Shown piece by piece: positions 53,236-63,600 of a stretch of DNA of 64,000 nucleotides. The notes below the pieces were generated by a model, which saw nothing but the letters and a program-made list of their open reading frames with translations, ran no database searches and had not been told where the DNA came from. The position numbers were made by a program, and so were the translations under genes. Numbering within the stretch: the stretch's first letter is position 1; each line of letters opens with the position of its first letter. Source of the DNA: an uncultured Flammeovirgaceae bacterium (GTDB lineage: Bacteria > Bacteroidota > Bacteroidia > Cytophagales > Cyclobacteriaceae); the NCBI GenBank assembly GCA_937883755.1, contig CAKZYA010000050.1:1-64000 (forward strand), written 5' to 3'.

Positions 53236-54375
53236 ATGCCCATCGATTTTACTCAGGTGCCCTCTGCCTGTTTTGTCTTAGAAGAAGCTAAGCTCCGACG
53301 TAACCTGGAAATTATGCAGTATGTGCAACAGCAATCAGGTGCCAAGATAATCTTAGCGCTGAAAGGGTTCGCTATGTTCTCTGTATTTCCGTTAGTGCGA
53401 CAGTATTTACACGGAACTACTGCTTCCTCACTAAACGAAGCCCGCTTGGGTTATGAAGAATTTGGCGATGAAGTACATGCTTATTGTCCAGCGTATTTTT
53501 CCGATGAGTTTGATGAGATGATGAGATACTGCAATCATCTCACTTTCAACTCACTAAATCAGTGGGATAAGTTCAAAACGCAGGTGCTACACCACTCCAA
53601 AAAAATCTCGTGTGGATTGAGAGTTAACCCTGAATACGCTGAAGTAGACACAGATCTTTACAACCCTTGTGCGGTAGGTACCCGGCTCGGGATCAGTATC
53701 GATCATTTGGGTAACCAACTACCCGAGGGTATAGAAGGCGTGCATTTCCATACGCTTTGCGAGAGCGACTCTCATACACTGGAACGTACCTTGCGAGTGA
53801 TTGAGGGTCGGTTTGGACACTTATTGCGACAGGCTAAGTGGATGAACTGGGGTGGTGGACATTTGATGACTCGAGAAGGCTACGATCTCGGTCATCTTAT
53901 TAGTTTGGTAAAGGAGTTTCAGGAAAAATATCAGGTAGAAATTATTATGGAGCCCGGTTCGGCAGTGGCTTGGGAGACGGGTTACCTTACCTCCACAGTA
54001 GAGGATATTTTTGATAGTAAAGGAATAAATGCGGTGGTATTAGATATCAGTATCTCAACACATATGCCCGACTGTATTGAGATGCCCTATAAGCCTAAAG
54101 TGTTGGGAGCCACCGATACTGTATCTGGTCAGTTGGCCTATCGTTTAGGCGGCTTAAGTTGTTTAGCAGGGGATTATGTGGGAGATTATAGTTTTGAGCA
54201 ACCCCTAGAGATTGGCGATAAAATTGTTTTTAATGACATGATGCACTACACGATGGTAAAAACCACTTTTTTTAATGGTGTACGTCATCCTTCTATCGGA
54301 ATATGGCGTGAAGATGACCATTTTGAGTTAGTAACTCAGCTGGGTTATCAAGCCTTTAAAGACAAATTGTCCTAA
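53236..54375 (+). CDS. nspC: Carboxynorspermidine decarboxylase
   Basis: PLP-dependent alanine-racemase-fold decarboxylase of 379 residues. The Schiff-base Lys43 is in LALKGFAMFS, and GVHFHTLCESDSH (about 174-186), GGGHLMTREGYD and MEPGSAVAW are family signature sites. It makes norspermidine or spermidine from the carboxylated precursor in the alternative polyamine pathway; the dehydrogenase partner is not in the window. It converges with the LacI regulator gene, overlapping its end by four bases. Confidence 0.92.
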   Translation: MPIDFTQVPSACFVLEEAKLRRNLEIMQYVQQQSGAKIILALKGFAMFSVFPLVRQYLHGTTASSLNEARLGYEEFGDEVHAYCPAYFSDEFDEMMRYCNHLTFNSLNQWDKFKTQVLHHSKKISCGLRVNPEYAEVDTDLYNPCAVGTRLGISIDHLGNQLPEGIEGVHFHTLCESDSHTLERTLRVIEGRFGHLLRQAKWMNWGGGHLMTREGYDLGHLISLVKEFQEKYQVEIIMEPGSAVAWETGYLTSTVEDIFDSKGINAVVLDISISTHMPDCIEMPYKPKVLGATDTVSGQLAYRLGGLSCLAGDYVGDYSFEQPLEIGDKIVFNDMMHYTMVKTTFFNGVRHPSIGIWREDDHFELVTQLGYQAFKDKLS

Positions 54376-55409
54376 TCATTAGTTTCTGGCTTCCTTTGAG
54401 AAGAATCGCGGATTACCAGACTGGTACTGAAAATTTTTTTCTGAAACGAAATTTCAGTGGTATTACCAGATTCAATTTGTGCAATGAGCAGTTCGGCAGC
54501 AGTTTTACCCATAGTAAACGAAGGCTGAGAAACTGTAGTGAGTGCTGGGTCAAGATACGAAGTTAATGATTGGTCATCGAAGCCTGCAATGGCAATATCT
54601 TCGGGAATAGCAAGCTTACGTTGTTTAGCTACGTACATGACTTCCAGAGCAGTGGGATCGTTAACGGCAAAAATAGCATCTGGTGGTTTGGGTAAATCAA
54701 GAAGTTTTTCGGTGCACCACCGCATATGCTCTTTATCCAATGTGCAAATACAAATATATTGCTTCTTAATGGGTTGGGCAGCGTCTTTAAGAGCCTTTAA
54801 ATACCCTCTCTTTCTATTCTTACTAATAGAAAGTTGTTTAGGGCCAGCAATGTGAGCTATTCTCTGGTATCCACATTGGATCAGATGGGTCACCGCTTCA
54901 TAAGCTCCTTGATAGTCATTAGACACAACTTTATGGGAGTCAATTTTATCTACTATCCGGTCGAATTGCACTAGAGGAGTGGTTCGGCTAATTTCTCTAA
55001 GATGCCGATAGCGGTCAGTAGTGGTGGCCGGGCAGATAATAAGGCCGTCAATACGATGAGTATTCAGCATATCGACCAGACTCATTTCTTTCTGATACGA
55101 CTCATCGGATTGGCAAATAATGACGTAGTATCCACGTTCCACCGCTACATATTCAATACCGCTAATAGCCGAGCTGTAGAATGGCTGGGTAATGTCTGGC
55201 ATCAGTACTCCTAATGTGTTCGTTCGGTTTTTAACTAGACCAATGGCTAGTGCATTGGGCTGATAGTTGAGTTTTTTGGCTGCCTTCAGCACTGCTTGTC
55301 GGGTTTTATAGCTAACCTCGTGATGATTGTTTAGAGCCCGGGAGACAGTAGAGGCAGAGATATTCAGGAAACGGGCAATATCTTTAATGGTGGTAGACTC
55401 ACTTTTCAC
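54372..55409 (-). CDS. LacI-family transcriptional regulator
   Basis: Repressor of 345 residues. N-terminal helix-turn-helix (about 5-28, TIKDIARFLNISASTVSRALNN) with hinge helix near 50-58, then a periplasmic-binding-like effector domain (about 60-335, TLGVLMPDITQPFYSSAISGIE and FAVNDPTALEVM). It is divergent from the SusC/SusD pair and a near-perfect palindrome lies between them, so it probably represses that pair until a sugar effector binds. The effector is unknown. Confidence 0.9.
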   Translation of the reverse strand: MKSESTTIKDIARFLNISASTVSRALNNHHEVSYKTRQAVLKAAKKLNYQPNALAIGLVKNRTNTLGVLMPDITQPFYSSAISGIEYVAVERGYYVIICQSDESYQKEMSLVDMLNTHRIDGLIICPATTTDRYRHLREISRTTPLVQFDRIVDKIDSHKVVSNDYQGAYEAVTHLIQCGYQRIAHIAGPKQLSISKNRKRGYLKALKDAAQPIKKQYICICTLDKEHMRWCTEKLLDLPKPPDAIFAVNDPTALEVMYVAKQRKLAIPEDIAIAGFDDQSLTSYLDPALTTVSQPSFTMGKTAAELLIAQIESGNTTEISFQKKIFSTSLVIRDSSQRKPETND

Positions 55410-55720
55410 GAACGTTGGCTATGTTTGGTGATAATGAAATATTTACCCAAGAAATTAATTAGTAGGGAAGTTAATCATAAGTAAACATATCGCAATAAAT
55501 AGAGTCGGTAATTCAAAGTATTGCAAAAATTACAGTACCGGATACGTTTCCGGTAAAAATTTGCATTAGTAACATTAAATTATTATTGCAGTTTCAGAAT
55601 TTTTTAAGAATATTATTGCTTAATACGACCTCCTAAGACTTTTTTAAAGTGTGATTTCTACCGAGTTGGTAAGATAAATCACTATCCGTTTACTCTTTGT
55701 TGCAACCAATTTTTATACCT
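55410..55720. other. Regulatory gap between LacI gene and SusC
   Basis: A 311-base gap without a gene. It holds the LacI operator candidate (55536-55555) roughly in the middle and, nearer to SusC, TACTCTTTG (55691-55699), a loose version of the TAnnTTTG promoter element with one extra base. The rest is AT-rich with no other structure that I can see. Confidence 0.5.
55536..55555. promoter_or_regulatory. Candidate LacI-family operator
   Basis: A 20-base palindrome with arms TACCGGA (55536-55542) and TCCGGTA (55549-55555) and an ACGT centre; a single pair of bases breaks the symmetry. LacI-family operators are typically 16-20-base palindromes with a central CG. It lies 126 bases from the LacI start and 165 from the SusC start. 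Confidence 0.65.
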
Positions 55721-58700
55721 ATGTATAAGTATATCTACCGATGTTTTATTGTCGCTTTTGCTTTTCTGGTGTCGGCTGGTGTTTACGCCCAGAACACGGT
55801 TTCCGGAAAAGTAACTTCTGTTGAGGCTGGCGATGGCCTGCCAGGTGTGAACGTGCTCCTAAAAGGCACGAATCAGGGAACCGTTACTGACATTGAGGGT
55901 AACTACTCTATCAGTGTTGAAAGTGACGGTATTTTAGTTTTCAGTTCTATCGGCTACATTACTCAGGAGATTCCAGTGAATAGCCGTAGTGCGATTAATC
56001 TTCAGCTTGAAGCTGATGTGCGAAACTTGTCAGAAGTGGTAGTAGTAGGGTATGGTACGCAAAACAAGCGAGACGTAACCGGAGCTATTTCTACGGTGAA
56101 GGCTGAAGAGTTAAGTAATTTTAAAGCAGCTCCCTCACTCGATCAAGCCCTCCAGGGACAGGCTACTGGAGTACAAGTATCTTCTACTTCCGGGGTTCCT
56201 GGTGCTCCAACTCGGGTGCTAATCCGAGGAACCAATTCAATCTCATCGGGTACTGAGCCGTTGTGGATTATTGACGGAATGATCTTAAGCGGACAAGGTG
56301 GAGGCGAACAGGGTGGCCTTGGTCGTAACAGTGCTACTGTTGGGCAAAACCCACTGGCGTCCATCAATCCTAATGACATTGAATCAGTTGAAGTACTAAA
56401 GGATGCTTCCGCTACGGCCATTTATGGTTCGCGGGGTGCGAATGGGGTAATCATTGTCACTACCAAATCCGGTAAAGGTGGAAAAGGTACTACCGATTTG
56501 AGTGTAAATTATGGTATTACTAATCCAGTACGCGGACCCGAAGAGATCGGTTTTGTAGATGGGTCAACTTGGTTGAGCTTAGTAGATGAGGCTCGCGCTA
56601 ACCGAGGCTTACCCGAGTTTGATCCTAATGCTTTGCTTAACGATGCTAGAGACCCTACCGCTGTGCTGGATCGTAGCCAGATCGCGAATACTAACTGGTT
56701 TGATGAAGCCCTTCGGCAGGGTAGCTTTATGGATATAAACCTATCAACCTCAAATGCAACCGAAAAGACGAACTATTATCTTTCGGGCAACTATCGGGAA
56801 GATAGAAGTATATTAGAGGGTGGACGCTTACGGCGCTATTCTACCCGTGCCAATGTGGACTTCTATCCGGCAAAAAATTTCTCGGTAGGTTCTCGTATTG
56901 CTTTGAGCTACACCGAAAATCAGCGAGCTCCTAATGGAGGCGGGCCGGGTGGAAACTCAAATATCGCTCGGGGTGGCTATAATATGGCTAATTCAGGTGC
57001 TTTACCTATTTTCCCTGTCTTTCATCCTACTATCCGTGATCCCGAAGGAAATCCTATTCTCTTTGATCCCCTTTCTGGAAGAAACTTGCGAGCTACTATT
57101 AACCGGGATAACTACATTAATGATCTGGAGACCTACCGAGCCATTGGTGGTTTAAATCTAGACTATAAAATTCCGTTTGTGGAGGGCCTATCGGTACGCT
57201 CAGAACTATCGTTTGACTTCCAGCACGCCAGCAGCATTGAGTGGGGAAATACTGTGATCCGTGAAGGGAGTAAATATGCTTTTGATAACGGAACAACATT
57301 TAGGCGGTTAAACTACAACCTGTACGGAACCTGGAATCGCGATTTTGGCAATATTCATAATATCAACTTGGTAGCTGGGGCTGAATCTACCGAGCAGCAA
57401 ACTCGACGTCGTAATACCGAAGCGCAGGAGCTATTTGGCGAAGCCCAAGATTTAGGTTCACCCGGTGACGTGCAACGGGTTTCTAATGGACTGGGTGGTG
57501 AGCAGTATTTTAGGGGCTTCTTTGGTCGCTTCAATTACAAATTGATGGATCGCTATATACTAGGCTTTAGTTTCCGACGAGATGCGTCGTCTATATTTCT
57601 TCCCGGAAATCGCTGGAACAACTTTTTAGCGGCCTCGACCGGGTGGATCATTTCCGACGAAAGTTTTATGGAGAATATAACTCCCATAGAGTTTCTGAAA
57701 CTCCGAGGTAGTTTTGGGCAAACCGGAAACTCAGCGATTAACCCATTAGGTACTGAAACTGGTTACACTGGCTGGGGGCGTTACGGCGACGTGGGAGCCG
57801 GTGATTTATTGAGTCGGATCGGAAATCCGGATTTACTGTGGGAAACCACGAATGCTTACGATGTAGGGCTTGATTTCGAGTTATACGGAAATCGAATCAG
57901 CGGTTCGGTAGGCTATTACCTGCAAGATGCTACCGATCTGTTGTTATCCGTACAAGTACCTCAGTCCTCCGGTATTTGGAGTGGTAATCCAACTATTGTA
58001 GATAATATTGGTGATCTACGTAACCAAGGATGGGAGTTTACTTTGAATACTATCAATATTGATCGGGGTGGCTTTCAATGGTCTAGTAGTTTCAACTTGA
58101 CTACCAACCAGAATGAAGTGTTGAAGCTAACCGGAGGTGAAGACGAAGAAATTTATAATGTTCGTAGCAATGGTTTAGTAACTACTGTCGGTGAGTCGAT
58201 AGGCTACTTTAGGTTAGCCGAATATGCCGGAATTGATCCAGTGGGTGGATATGAGTTAATCTACGAAATGGATTTAGAACAGTTTCGGGAAACCGGAGAA
58301 AGGGTTCGTACCGGTAATGTGATTCCAGCAACTCGGGCTAATCTCCGCGATCATCTCTTCGATCAAACGGATAAAACTGGGTTGCCTACTTTCTTTGGTG
58401 GCCTGACGAACAACTTTCGCTACAAAGGTTTGGAGCTGTCGGCAGTACTGGTGTTCTCCGGAGGAAACTATATCTACGACAATGCTGAACGGCAACGATC
58501 CTACATTGGAAACGGAAATAGTATTCTGAGACAAGATATTGTAGGGAATACCTGGACAGAGGGAAACCCCAATGCTGAGTGGCCCCAACTAACTTGGAAC
58601 CATCGCTACGATGTTATTAATGAAGATGGCACTATTTCTGAAAATGAGCGCTTTGACAACCAACGCAATGGACAGGTGCATGATAAGTTCTTGAAACGAG

Positions 58701-58948
58701 GCGATTTTGTACGAATGCGAACGTTGCAGTTGGCTTATAACCTTCCGGCTAGCCTAATGGAGCGATTGAATATGAGTGGTATCCGAGTGTATGTATCGGC
58801 TAACAACTTGTTCACGATCACTGAGTTTGATGGTTACGATCCCGAAGTAGTAAACCTTGGAGGTAACCGGAACTTAGGGCAGGGTTGGGTAGGCACTACC
58901 TTACCACAGGTGCGAAGCTGGAACGTTGGTGCTACATTTTCATTCTAA
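55721..58948 (+). CDS. SusC/RagA-type TonB-linked outer membrane transporter
   Basis: Outer membrane SusC-type receptor of 1,075 residues. The ATG at 55721 begins a signal peptide (MYKYIYRCFIVAFAFLVSA); an earlier TTG would add eight residues. A carboxypeptidase-like domain (about 27-108, LPGVNVLLKGTNQGTVTD), the linking motif VVVGYGTQNKRDVTGAIS (about 107-124), a plug (about 125-240) and the barrel follow, ending in VGATFSF. It works with the next gene as a lid-and-barrel importer. The substrate is likely a glycan, and control is by the divergent LacI regulator. Confidence 0.93.
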   Translation: MYKYIYRCFIVAFAFLVSAGVYAQNTVSGKVTSVEAGDGLPGVNVLLKGTNQGTVTDIEGNYSISVESDGILVFSSIGYITQEIPVNSRSAINLQLEADVRNLSEVVVVGYGTQNKRDVTGAISTVKAEELSNFKAAPSLDQALQGQATGVQVSSTSGVPGAPTRVLIRGTNSISSGTEPLWIIDGMILSGQGGGEQGGLGRNSATVGQNPLASINPNDIESVEVLKDASATAIYGSRGANGVIIVTTKSGKGGKGTTDLSVNYGITNPVRGPEEIGFVDGSTWLSLVDEARANRGLPEFDPNALLNDARDPTAVLDRSQIANTNWFDEALRQGSFMDINLSTSNATEKTNYYLSGNYREDRSILEGGRLRRYSTRANVDFYPAKNFSVGSRIALSYTENQRAPNGGGPGGNSNIARGGYNMANSGALPIFPVFHPTIRDPEGNPILFDPLSGRNLRATINRDNYINDLETYRAIGGLNLDYKIPFVEGLSVRSELSFDFQHASSIEWGNTVIREGSKYAFDNGTTFRRLNYNLYGTWNRDFGNIHNINLVAGAESTEQQTRRRNTEAQELFGEAQDLGSPGDVQRVSNGLGGEQYFRGFFGRFNYKLMDRYILGFSFRRDASSIFLPGNRWNNFLAASTGWIISDESFMENITPIEFLKLRGSFGQTGNSAINPLGTETGYTGWGRYGDVGAGDLLSRIGNPDLLWETTNAYDVGLDFELYGNRISGSVGYYLQDATDLLLSVQVPQSSGIWSGNPTIVDNIGDLRNQGWEFTLNTINIDRGGFQWSSSFNLTTNQNEVLKLTGGEDEEIYNVRSNGLVTTVGESIGYFRLAEYAGIDPVGGYELIYEMDLEQFRETGERVRTGNVIPATRANLRDHLFDQTDKTGLPTFFGGLTNNFRYKGLELSAVLVFSGGNYIYDNAERQRSYIGNGNSILRQDIVGNTWTEGNPNAEWPQLTWNHRYDVINEDGTISENERFDNQRNGQVHDKFLKRGDFVRMRTLQLAYNLPASLMERLNMSGIRVYVSANNLFTITEFDGYDPEVVNLGGNRNLGQGWVGTTLPQVRSWNVGATFSF

Positions 58949-58960
58949 TTATTAGTAGTT

Positions 58961-60553
58961 ATGAATTATACAAAATATATAAGTTTATCATTTACGGTTT
59001 TTGTCCTGCTGATTTTCTCCTCAGCTTGCGATAATGAAGAGTTTTTTGAGTTGGAGCGTCCGGTAGAAGACCCCTGGCTAACTTTAGCCGACTTTGAAAA
59101 AGCGCCAATTGGTGCTTATTACGCACTATCAGGTAATGGTGGTAATCGAACAATATTTGCCCACGGTCGTATGGCGGGAGAATTATTTGCCGACGGAGTA
59201 AATATTGCCCCACCCGCGTCCGGTTTTGAGCCTAACGGTGATGTGGAAGATATGTACGCTCGAGTTACCGATGTTCCGATAGGTATCTTTGACAATGGCG
59301 TGTTTAACAGTGGTTATTTCGCGGTAGGTTTAGCCAACGGTGGTCTCGACTTTATAGAAGAAAACGACGGTAGACCTTTGGCTAGTGAAGGGCGGCAAGA
59401 TGAAGTAGACCGGATTGCCGGTGAACTACACTTTGTGCGAGCCTACGCCTACTACTGGTTAACTCGTATTTATATGCCCCCGTACCCGAGTGATGAAAAG
59501 CGCATCCCGTTTCGTATTGAACAAGCTGATAATTTTGATGAAGCAATTACTTCCGAGTTAGCTTCTACTAACGATCTGTACGGGGTAATTGTGGAAGACT
59601 TACGAGCGGCTAAAGACTTACTTCCCGAGCGTTACGAAGAAGGAGTACATAACCCTTCTTATGCCGACGGACGAGCCAATAAGTTTGCTGCTGCCGCTCT
59701 ACTAGCCAAGGTGCTCTTTCATATGGGACCCGAGATGCACGACGAAGCACTTGCCGAGCTGAACTTTGTAATTGACCAAAACGGCGGTGACTATACGTTG
59801 GATGAAGACCCCATTGAAGCCTTCAACAAAACGGGTATTGAGCGGGGTAGTGAAGTAATCTGGTACTACGCTCTTTGGGCAGGAGATGGCTTAGGAGGTT
59901 CTAGTAATTGGAAGCATCCTAATCGCTTCCAGAATTATAATGCTAGTAACCGTCAGGCAAGTGGGCCAGAAACTAACCAAAATCGGCATATAATTGCAAG
60001 TAGTAGTTTTCTACAGCAAGTAGGCTGGGAAGACGCTAGTGGTGAACTAACCACCGAAGCTACGCAAGATAAGCGATTTAACCAGTTGTTCTTACGCTTG
60101 CTTCCCTCGGTGCAAACCGATACCATTGCGGACAATATTTACCCTGAACCCAACGGTAACTTTGCCACCACCGACGCTTACGTGTGGAATAATCGCTACT
60201 ACCGAGCAGGTGACCGAGTGACTAACTTACCCATTCTTCGGTTAGCCGATATGTACTTGTTGCGAGCCATTATTCGGGCTCAAAGTGGCGATGCCGCGGG
60301 AGCCACAGCTGATTTAAACGCTGTACGCAACCGCGCGGGCATTGGCGATTACACAGGTAGTGACCTGGAGAATGCTATTCACCTCGAGCGATTTAAAGAG
60401 ATGGCTTTCGAGGGAGATCGTCTGTTCTATTTGCAGGGGTTACGAATGGATATTCCGGCGGGCGACCGGGGTGGTTCAGTAGTACCTTGGGATAGTCCAT
60501 TCTATTCCGAAATTCCGGATTACGAGACTGATATTAACCAAGCTTTTAATTAG
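58961..60553 (+). CDS. SusD/RagB-type nutrient-binding lipoprotein
   Basis: Surface lipoprotein of 530 residues, signal ending LLIFSSAC (Cys23), which pairs with SusC as its lid. It has the TPR-like helices of the family (ELHFVRAYAYYWLTRIYMPPYP, about 150-171, where the aromatic and RAYAYY pattern is diagnostic) and the C-terminal block RLADMYLLRAIIRAQ and LNAVRNRAGI. It starts 12 bases after SusC and is followed by a hairpin terminator. Confidence 0.93.
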   Translation: MNYTKYISLSFTVFVLLIFSSACDNEEFFELERPVEDPWLTLADFEKAPIGAYYALSGNGGNRTIFAHGRMAGELFADGVNIAPPASGFEPNGDVEDMYARVTDVPIGIFDNGVFNSGYFAVGLANGGLDFIEENDGRPLASEGRQDEVDRIAGELHFVRAYAYYWLTRIYMPPYPSDEKRIPFRIEQADNFDEAITSELASTNDLYGVIVEDLRAAKDLLPERYEEGVHNPSYADGRANKFAAAALLAKVLFHMGPEMHDEALAELNFVIDQNGGDYTLDEDPIEAFNKTGIERGSEVIWYYALWAGDGLGGSSNWKHPNRFQNYNASNRQASGPETNQNRHIIASSSFLQQVGWEDASGELTTEATQDKRFNQLFLRLLPSVQTDTIADNIYPEPNGNFATTDAYVWNNRYYRAGDRVTNLPILRLADMYLLRAIIRAQSGDAAGATADLNAVRNRAGIGDYTGSDLENAIHLERFKEMAFEGDRLFYLQGLRMDIPAGDRGGSVVPWDSPFYSEIPDYETDINQAFN

Positions 60554-60569
60554 TATTTTTCTGATTTGT

Positions 60570-60606
60570 AAAAAGGGGAGGGGCAGACGGCTTCTTCCCT
60601 TTTTTT
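60570..60606 (+). terminator. Rho-independent terminator after SusD
   Basis: AAAAAGGGGAG (60570-60580) pairs with CTTCCCTTTTT (60594-60604) with one G-T pair and a 13-base loop, and a T-run closes the 3' side. It lies 17 bases after the SusD stop, so the next gene may have its own promoter or depend on read-through. Confidence 0.6.
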
Positions 60607-60648
60607 GTACTACGATCTTTTGTAGTTTAACCGAAGAAAGGAGCAGTT

Positions 60649-63600
60649 ATGCCTACCCAACGCCTATGCCAGTGGCTAGCCCTAATTTTACTTTTTGCTT
60701 GCGAATCTCAACCAACCGAAAATAAAGAAGTCTCAACGACTCCGGTTACTAAATCTGTCGTAAAAGAATCTCCCAAATTTAAAAAGCTAACATCAGAGCA
60801 AACCGGAATCTATTTCATCAATGAAGTAGCCGAAAATCGTTTTCGTAACATTCTACTCTATCAGTACTTTTACAACGGTGGGGGAGTAGCTGCAGGAGAT
60901 ATTGATAATGACGGAAAAACCGATCTGTTCTTCACAGGAAATATGGTCTCTAACAAACTCTACCGAAACCTAGGAGGTTTTCAGTTTGAAGATGTTTCTA
61001 TTTCTGCTGGCATCTTGCCATCAGGTAGCAATAGCTGGTGTACCGGAGTAGTGATGGTTGATGTGAATGCCGACGGATGGCTGGATATTTACGTAAGTCG
61101 TTCGGGTAACTTTACGCCCGAGAATCGACAAAACCTACTCTATATCAATCAGAGAAACGGTACATTCCAGGAAAAAGCTAAAGAATACGGTCTCAATGAT
61201 CCAGGATACTCAATTCAGGCGGCCTTTTTCGACTATGACCGCGACGGCGATCTGGACATATTTCTGGTGAACCACGGTATGGAAACTTACACCGGACGGG
61301 TTCTATCCAAGTCGGATCAGCGTGATCCTTACGTGGGCGATAAACTCTATCGGAATGATGGTGGCAAATTTACTGACATTAGTAATCAAGCCGGGATTAT
61401 TGGAACCCAACATAGTTACGGATTAGGCCTCACCGTAGGAGATGTTAACCAGGATGGTTGGGATGACATTTACGTGGCCAACGACTTTTACGAACACGAT
61501 TATTTGTATTTGAATAATCAGGATGGGACGTTTACCGAATCCATTCATCAGGCTACTGGGCAAATTTCTTTTTTTGGGATGGGAGTAGATATGGCTGATT
61601 TCAATAATGACCTCTGGCCCGATATTGCTGTGGTAGATATGGCAGCACCTGACCAGTACCGACAGAAGGCGAACCTAGCGGGTATCAGCGAGGCTAAGTT
61701 TTGGGATTTCGTGGACAAGGGATACCACTTTCAGTATATGTACAATAGCCTGCAACTGAACGTTCCGCTTCCAGCGAGTACCAATTCAAAACCGGTAGCT
61801 TTTAGCAATATAGCCCGTCTGGCGGGAGTAGATGAGACTGATTGGAGCTGGGCACCGCTATTTGCCGATATGGATAACGACGGTTGGCAAGATTTATTCA
61901 TCACCAACGGATTACGAAAAGATGTACTCAACAATGATTTTGTAGCAGGTATTAACCAAGAGTTAGAAGCGATGAACGCTCGATTCGTAGATTTGAATGA
62001 GCCGGCAGCTCAGTTGCTACTGAGTCAGATGCCTTCTCAGAAAATTGCCAACTACCTTTATCACAATCAAGGTGACCTTGCTTTTAAAAGTGTTAGTGAA
62101 TCTTGGGGCTTGGGCGAAGCAACTTTCTCAAATGGAGCAGCTTACGCGGATTTAAATAATGATGGCTATCTGGATTTGATTGTCAATAATCTGGATGATT
62201 TTGCTACTATTTACCGCAATCAACCTCCATCAAATCGTAGTCATTATTTACGAATAAAACTTAGAGGAGCTTCCAGCAATCCATTCGGGATTGGAGCAAA
62301 AGTGATAATTCATCAAGCGAGCACTTCTCAAATGCGGCAGTTGCAACCTACCCGGGGCTACCAATCTTCGGTAGAACCTATTCTTCATTTCGGGTTAGGC
62401 GATAAACCAGTCGATAGCTTGCAAATTATCTGGCCCGATGGGCTAATTCAAACTCTGGTTCAAGTTGAAGCAAATCAGACCCTCACACTTTCATACCAAG
62501 ATGCTACATCAGTTCCGATTGCTTCTAAAGCAACGAGCATCCCACTTTTTGAAGAAATCACTGAGCAGGTGAATCTACCATTTCACCATAAAGAATCGGA
62601 TTTTGACGATTTTGATCGGGAATTTCTGCTGCCTCATAAACTATCTGATTTTGGGCCAGCTCTGGTGGTGGCGGATGTAAACGGTGATGGGTTAGATGAT
62701 TTTTTTGTTGGCGGAGCCAGTGGACAATCGGGTGCGTTATTCCTCCAATCTGCTTCCGGTAGTTTTACCCAGAAAAGAAATCAACCCTGGCGACAACATA
62801 ACGCTAGTGAAGCTGCTGACGCTATATTTTTCGATGCGGACAACGATCAGGATATGGATCTGCTAGTAGTTAATGGAAGCAATGAATATGCAGCAAGTGA
62901 CGAGAGCTTGCAAGATCATTTGTACCTCAACGATGGAAGTGGAAACTTTCGTTGGGCGGAACAAGCCCTTCCTCCAATGCGCTCGTTCGGAACTTGTGCT
63001 ACAGCCGGAGATTTTGATGGTGATGGTGATCAAGATGTCTTTGTGGGTGGATACGTAATTCCGGGAAAGTATCCGGCCGCTGACCGAAGCTACCTACTGG
63101 AAAATAGTCAAGGTACATTCCGGGATGTAACTGATACCTGGCTGCCGGATTTAAAGCAAAATGAATTAGTCACGGATGCTCAGTGGATAAAAGTAGAAAC
63201 GAGCGAATTACCTGCATTAGCAGTAGTTGGAGCGTGGATGACTCCTACGTTATTCGTAAATGATGGAAGCAGTTTGCGACCTACGGATCATCCTGATAGC
63301 AAGGCTTCCGGTTGGTGGTTCAGTATTACCACAGCTGACTGGAATCAGGACGGAGCCGACGATCTAGTCTTAGGAAACATTGGTTTGAACTATCGCTATT
63401 CGGCATCTCCTCAATCTCCCTTTGAACTGTACGCCGATGATTTTGACGCTAATGGCTCTACTGATCTGCTCTTCGGTTACTACCAGAATGGTAAGCTATA
63501 CAGTGTTGAGGAGCGGGATCGGATGTATCAACAACTGCCTGCTGTAAAAAAGAAATTCACCGACTATGATTCTTATGCCCAAGCTGCCTTGACGGAGATT

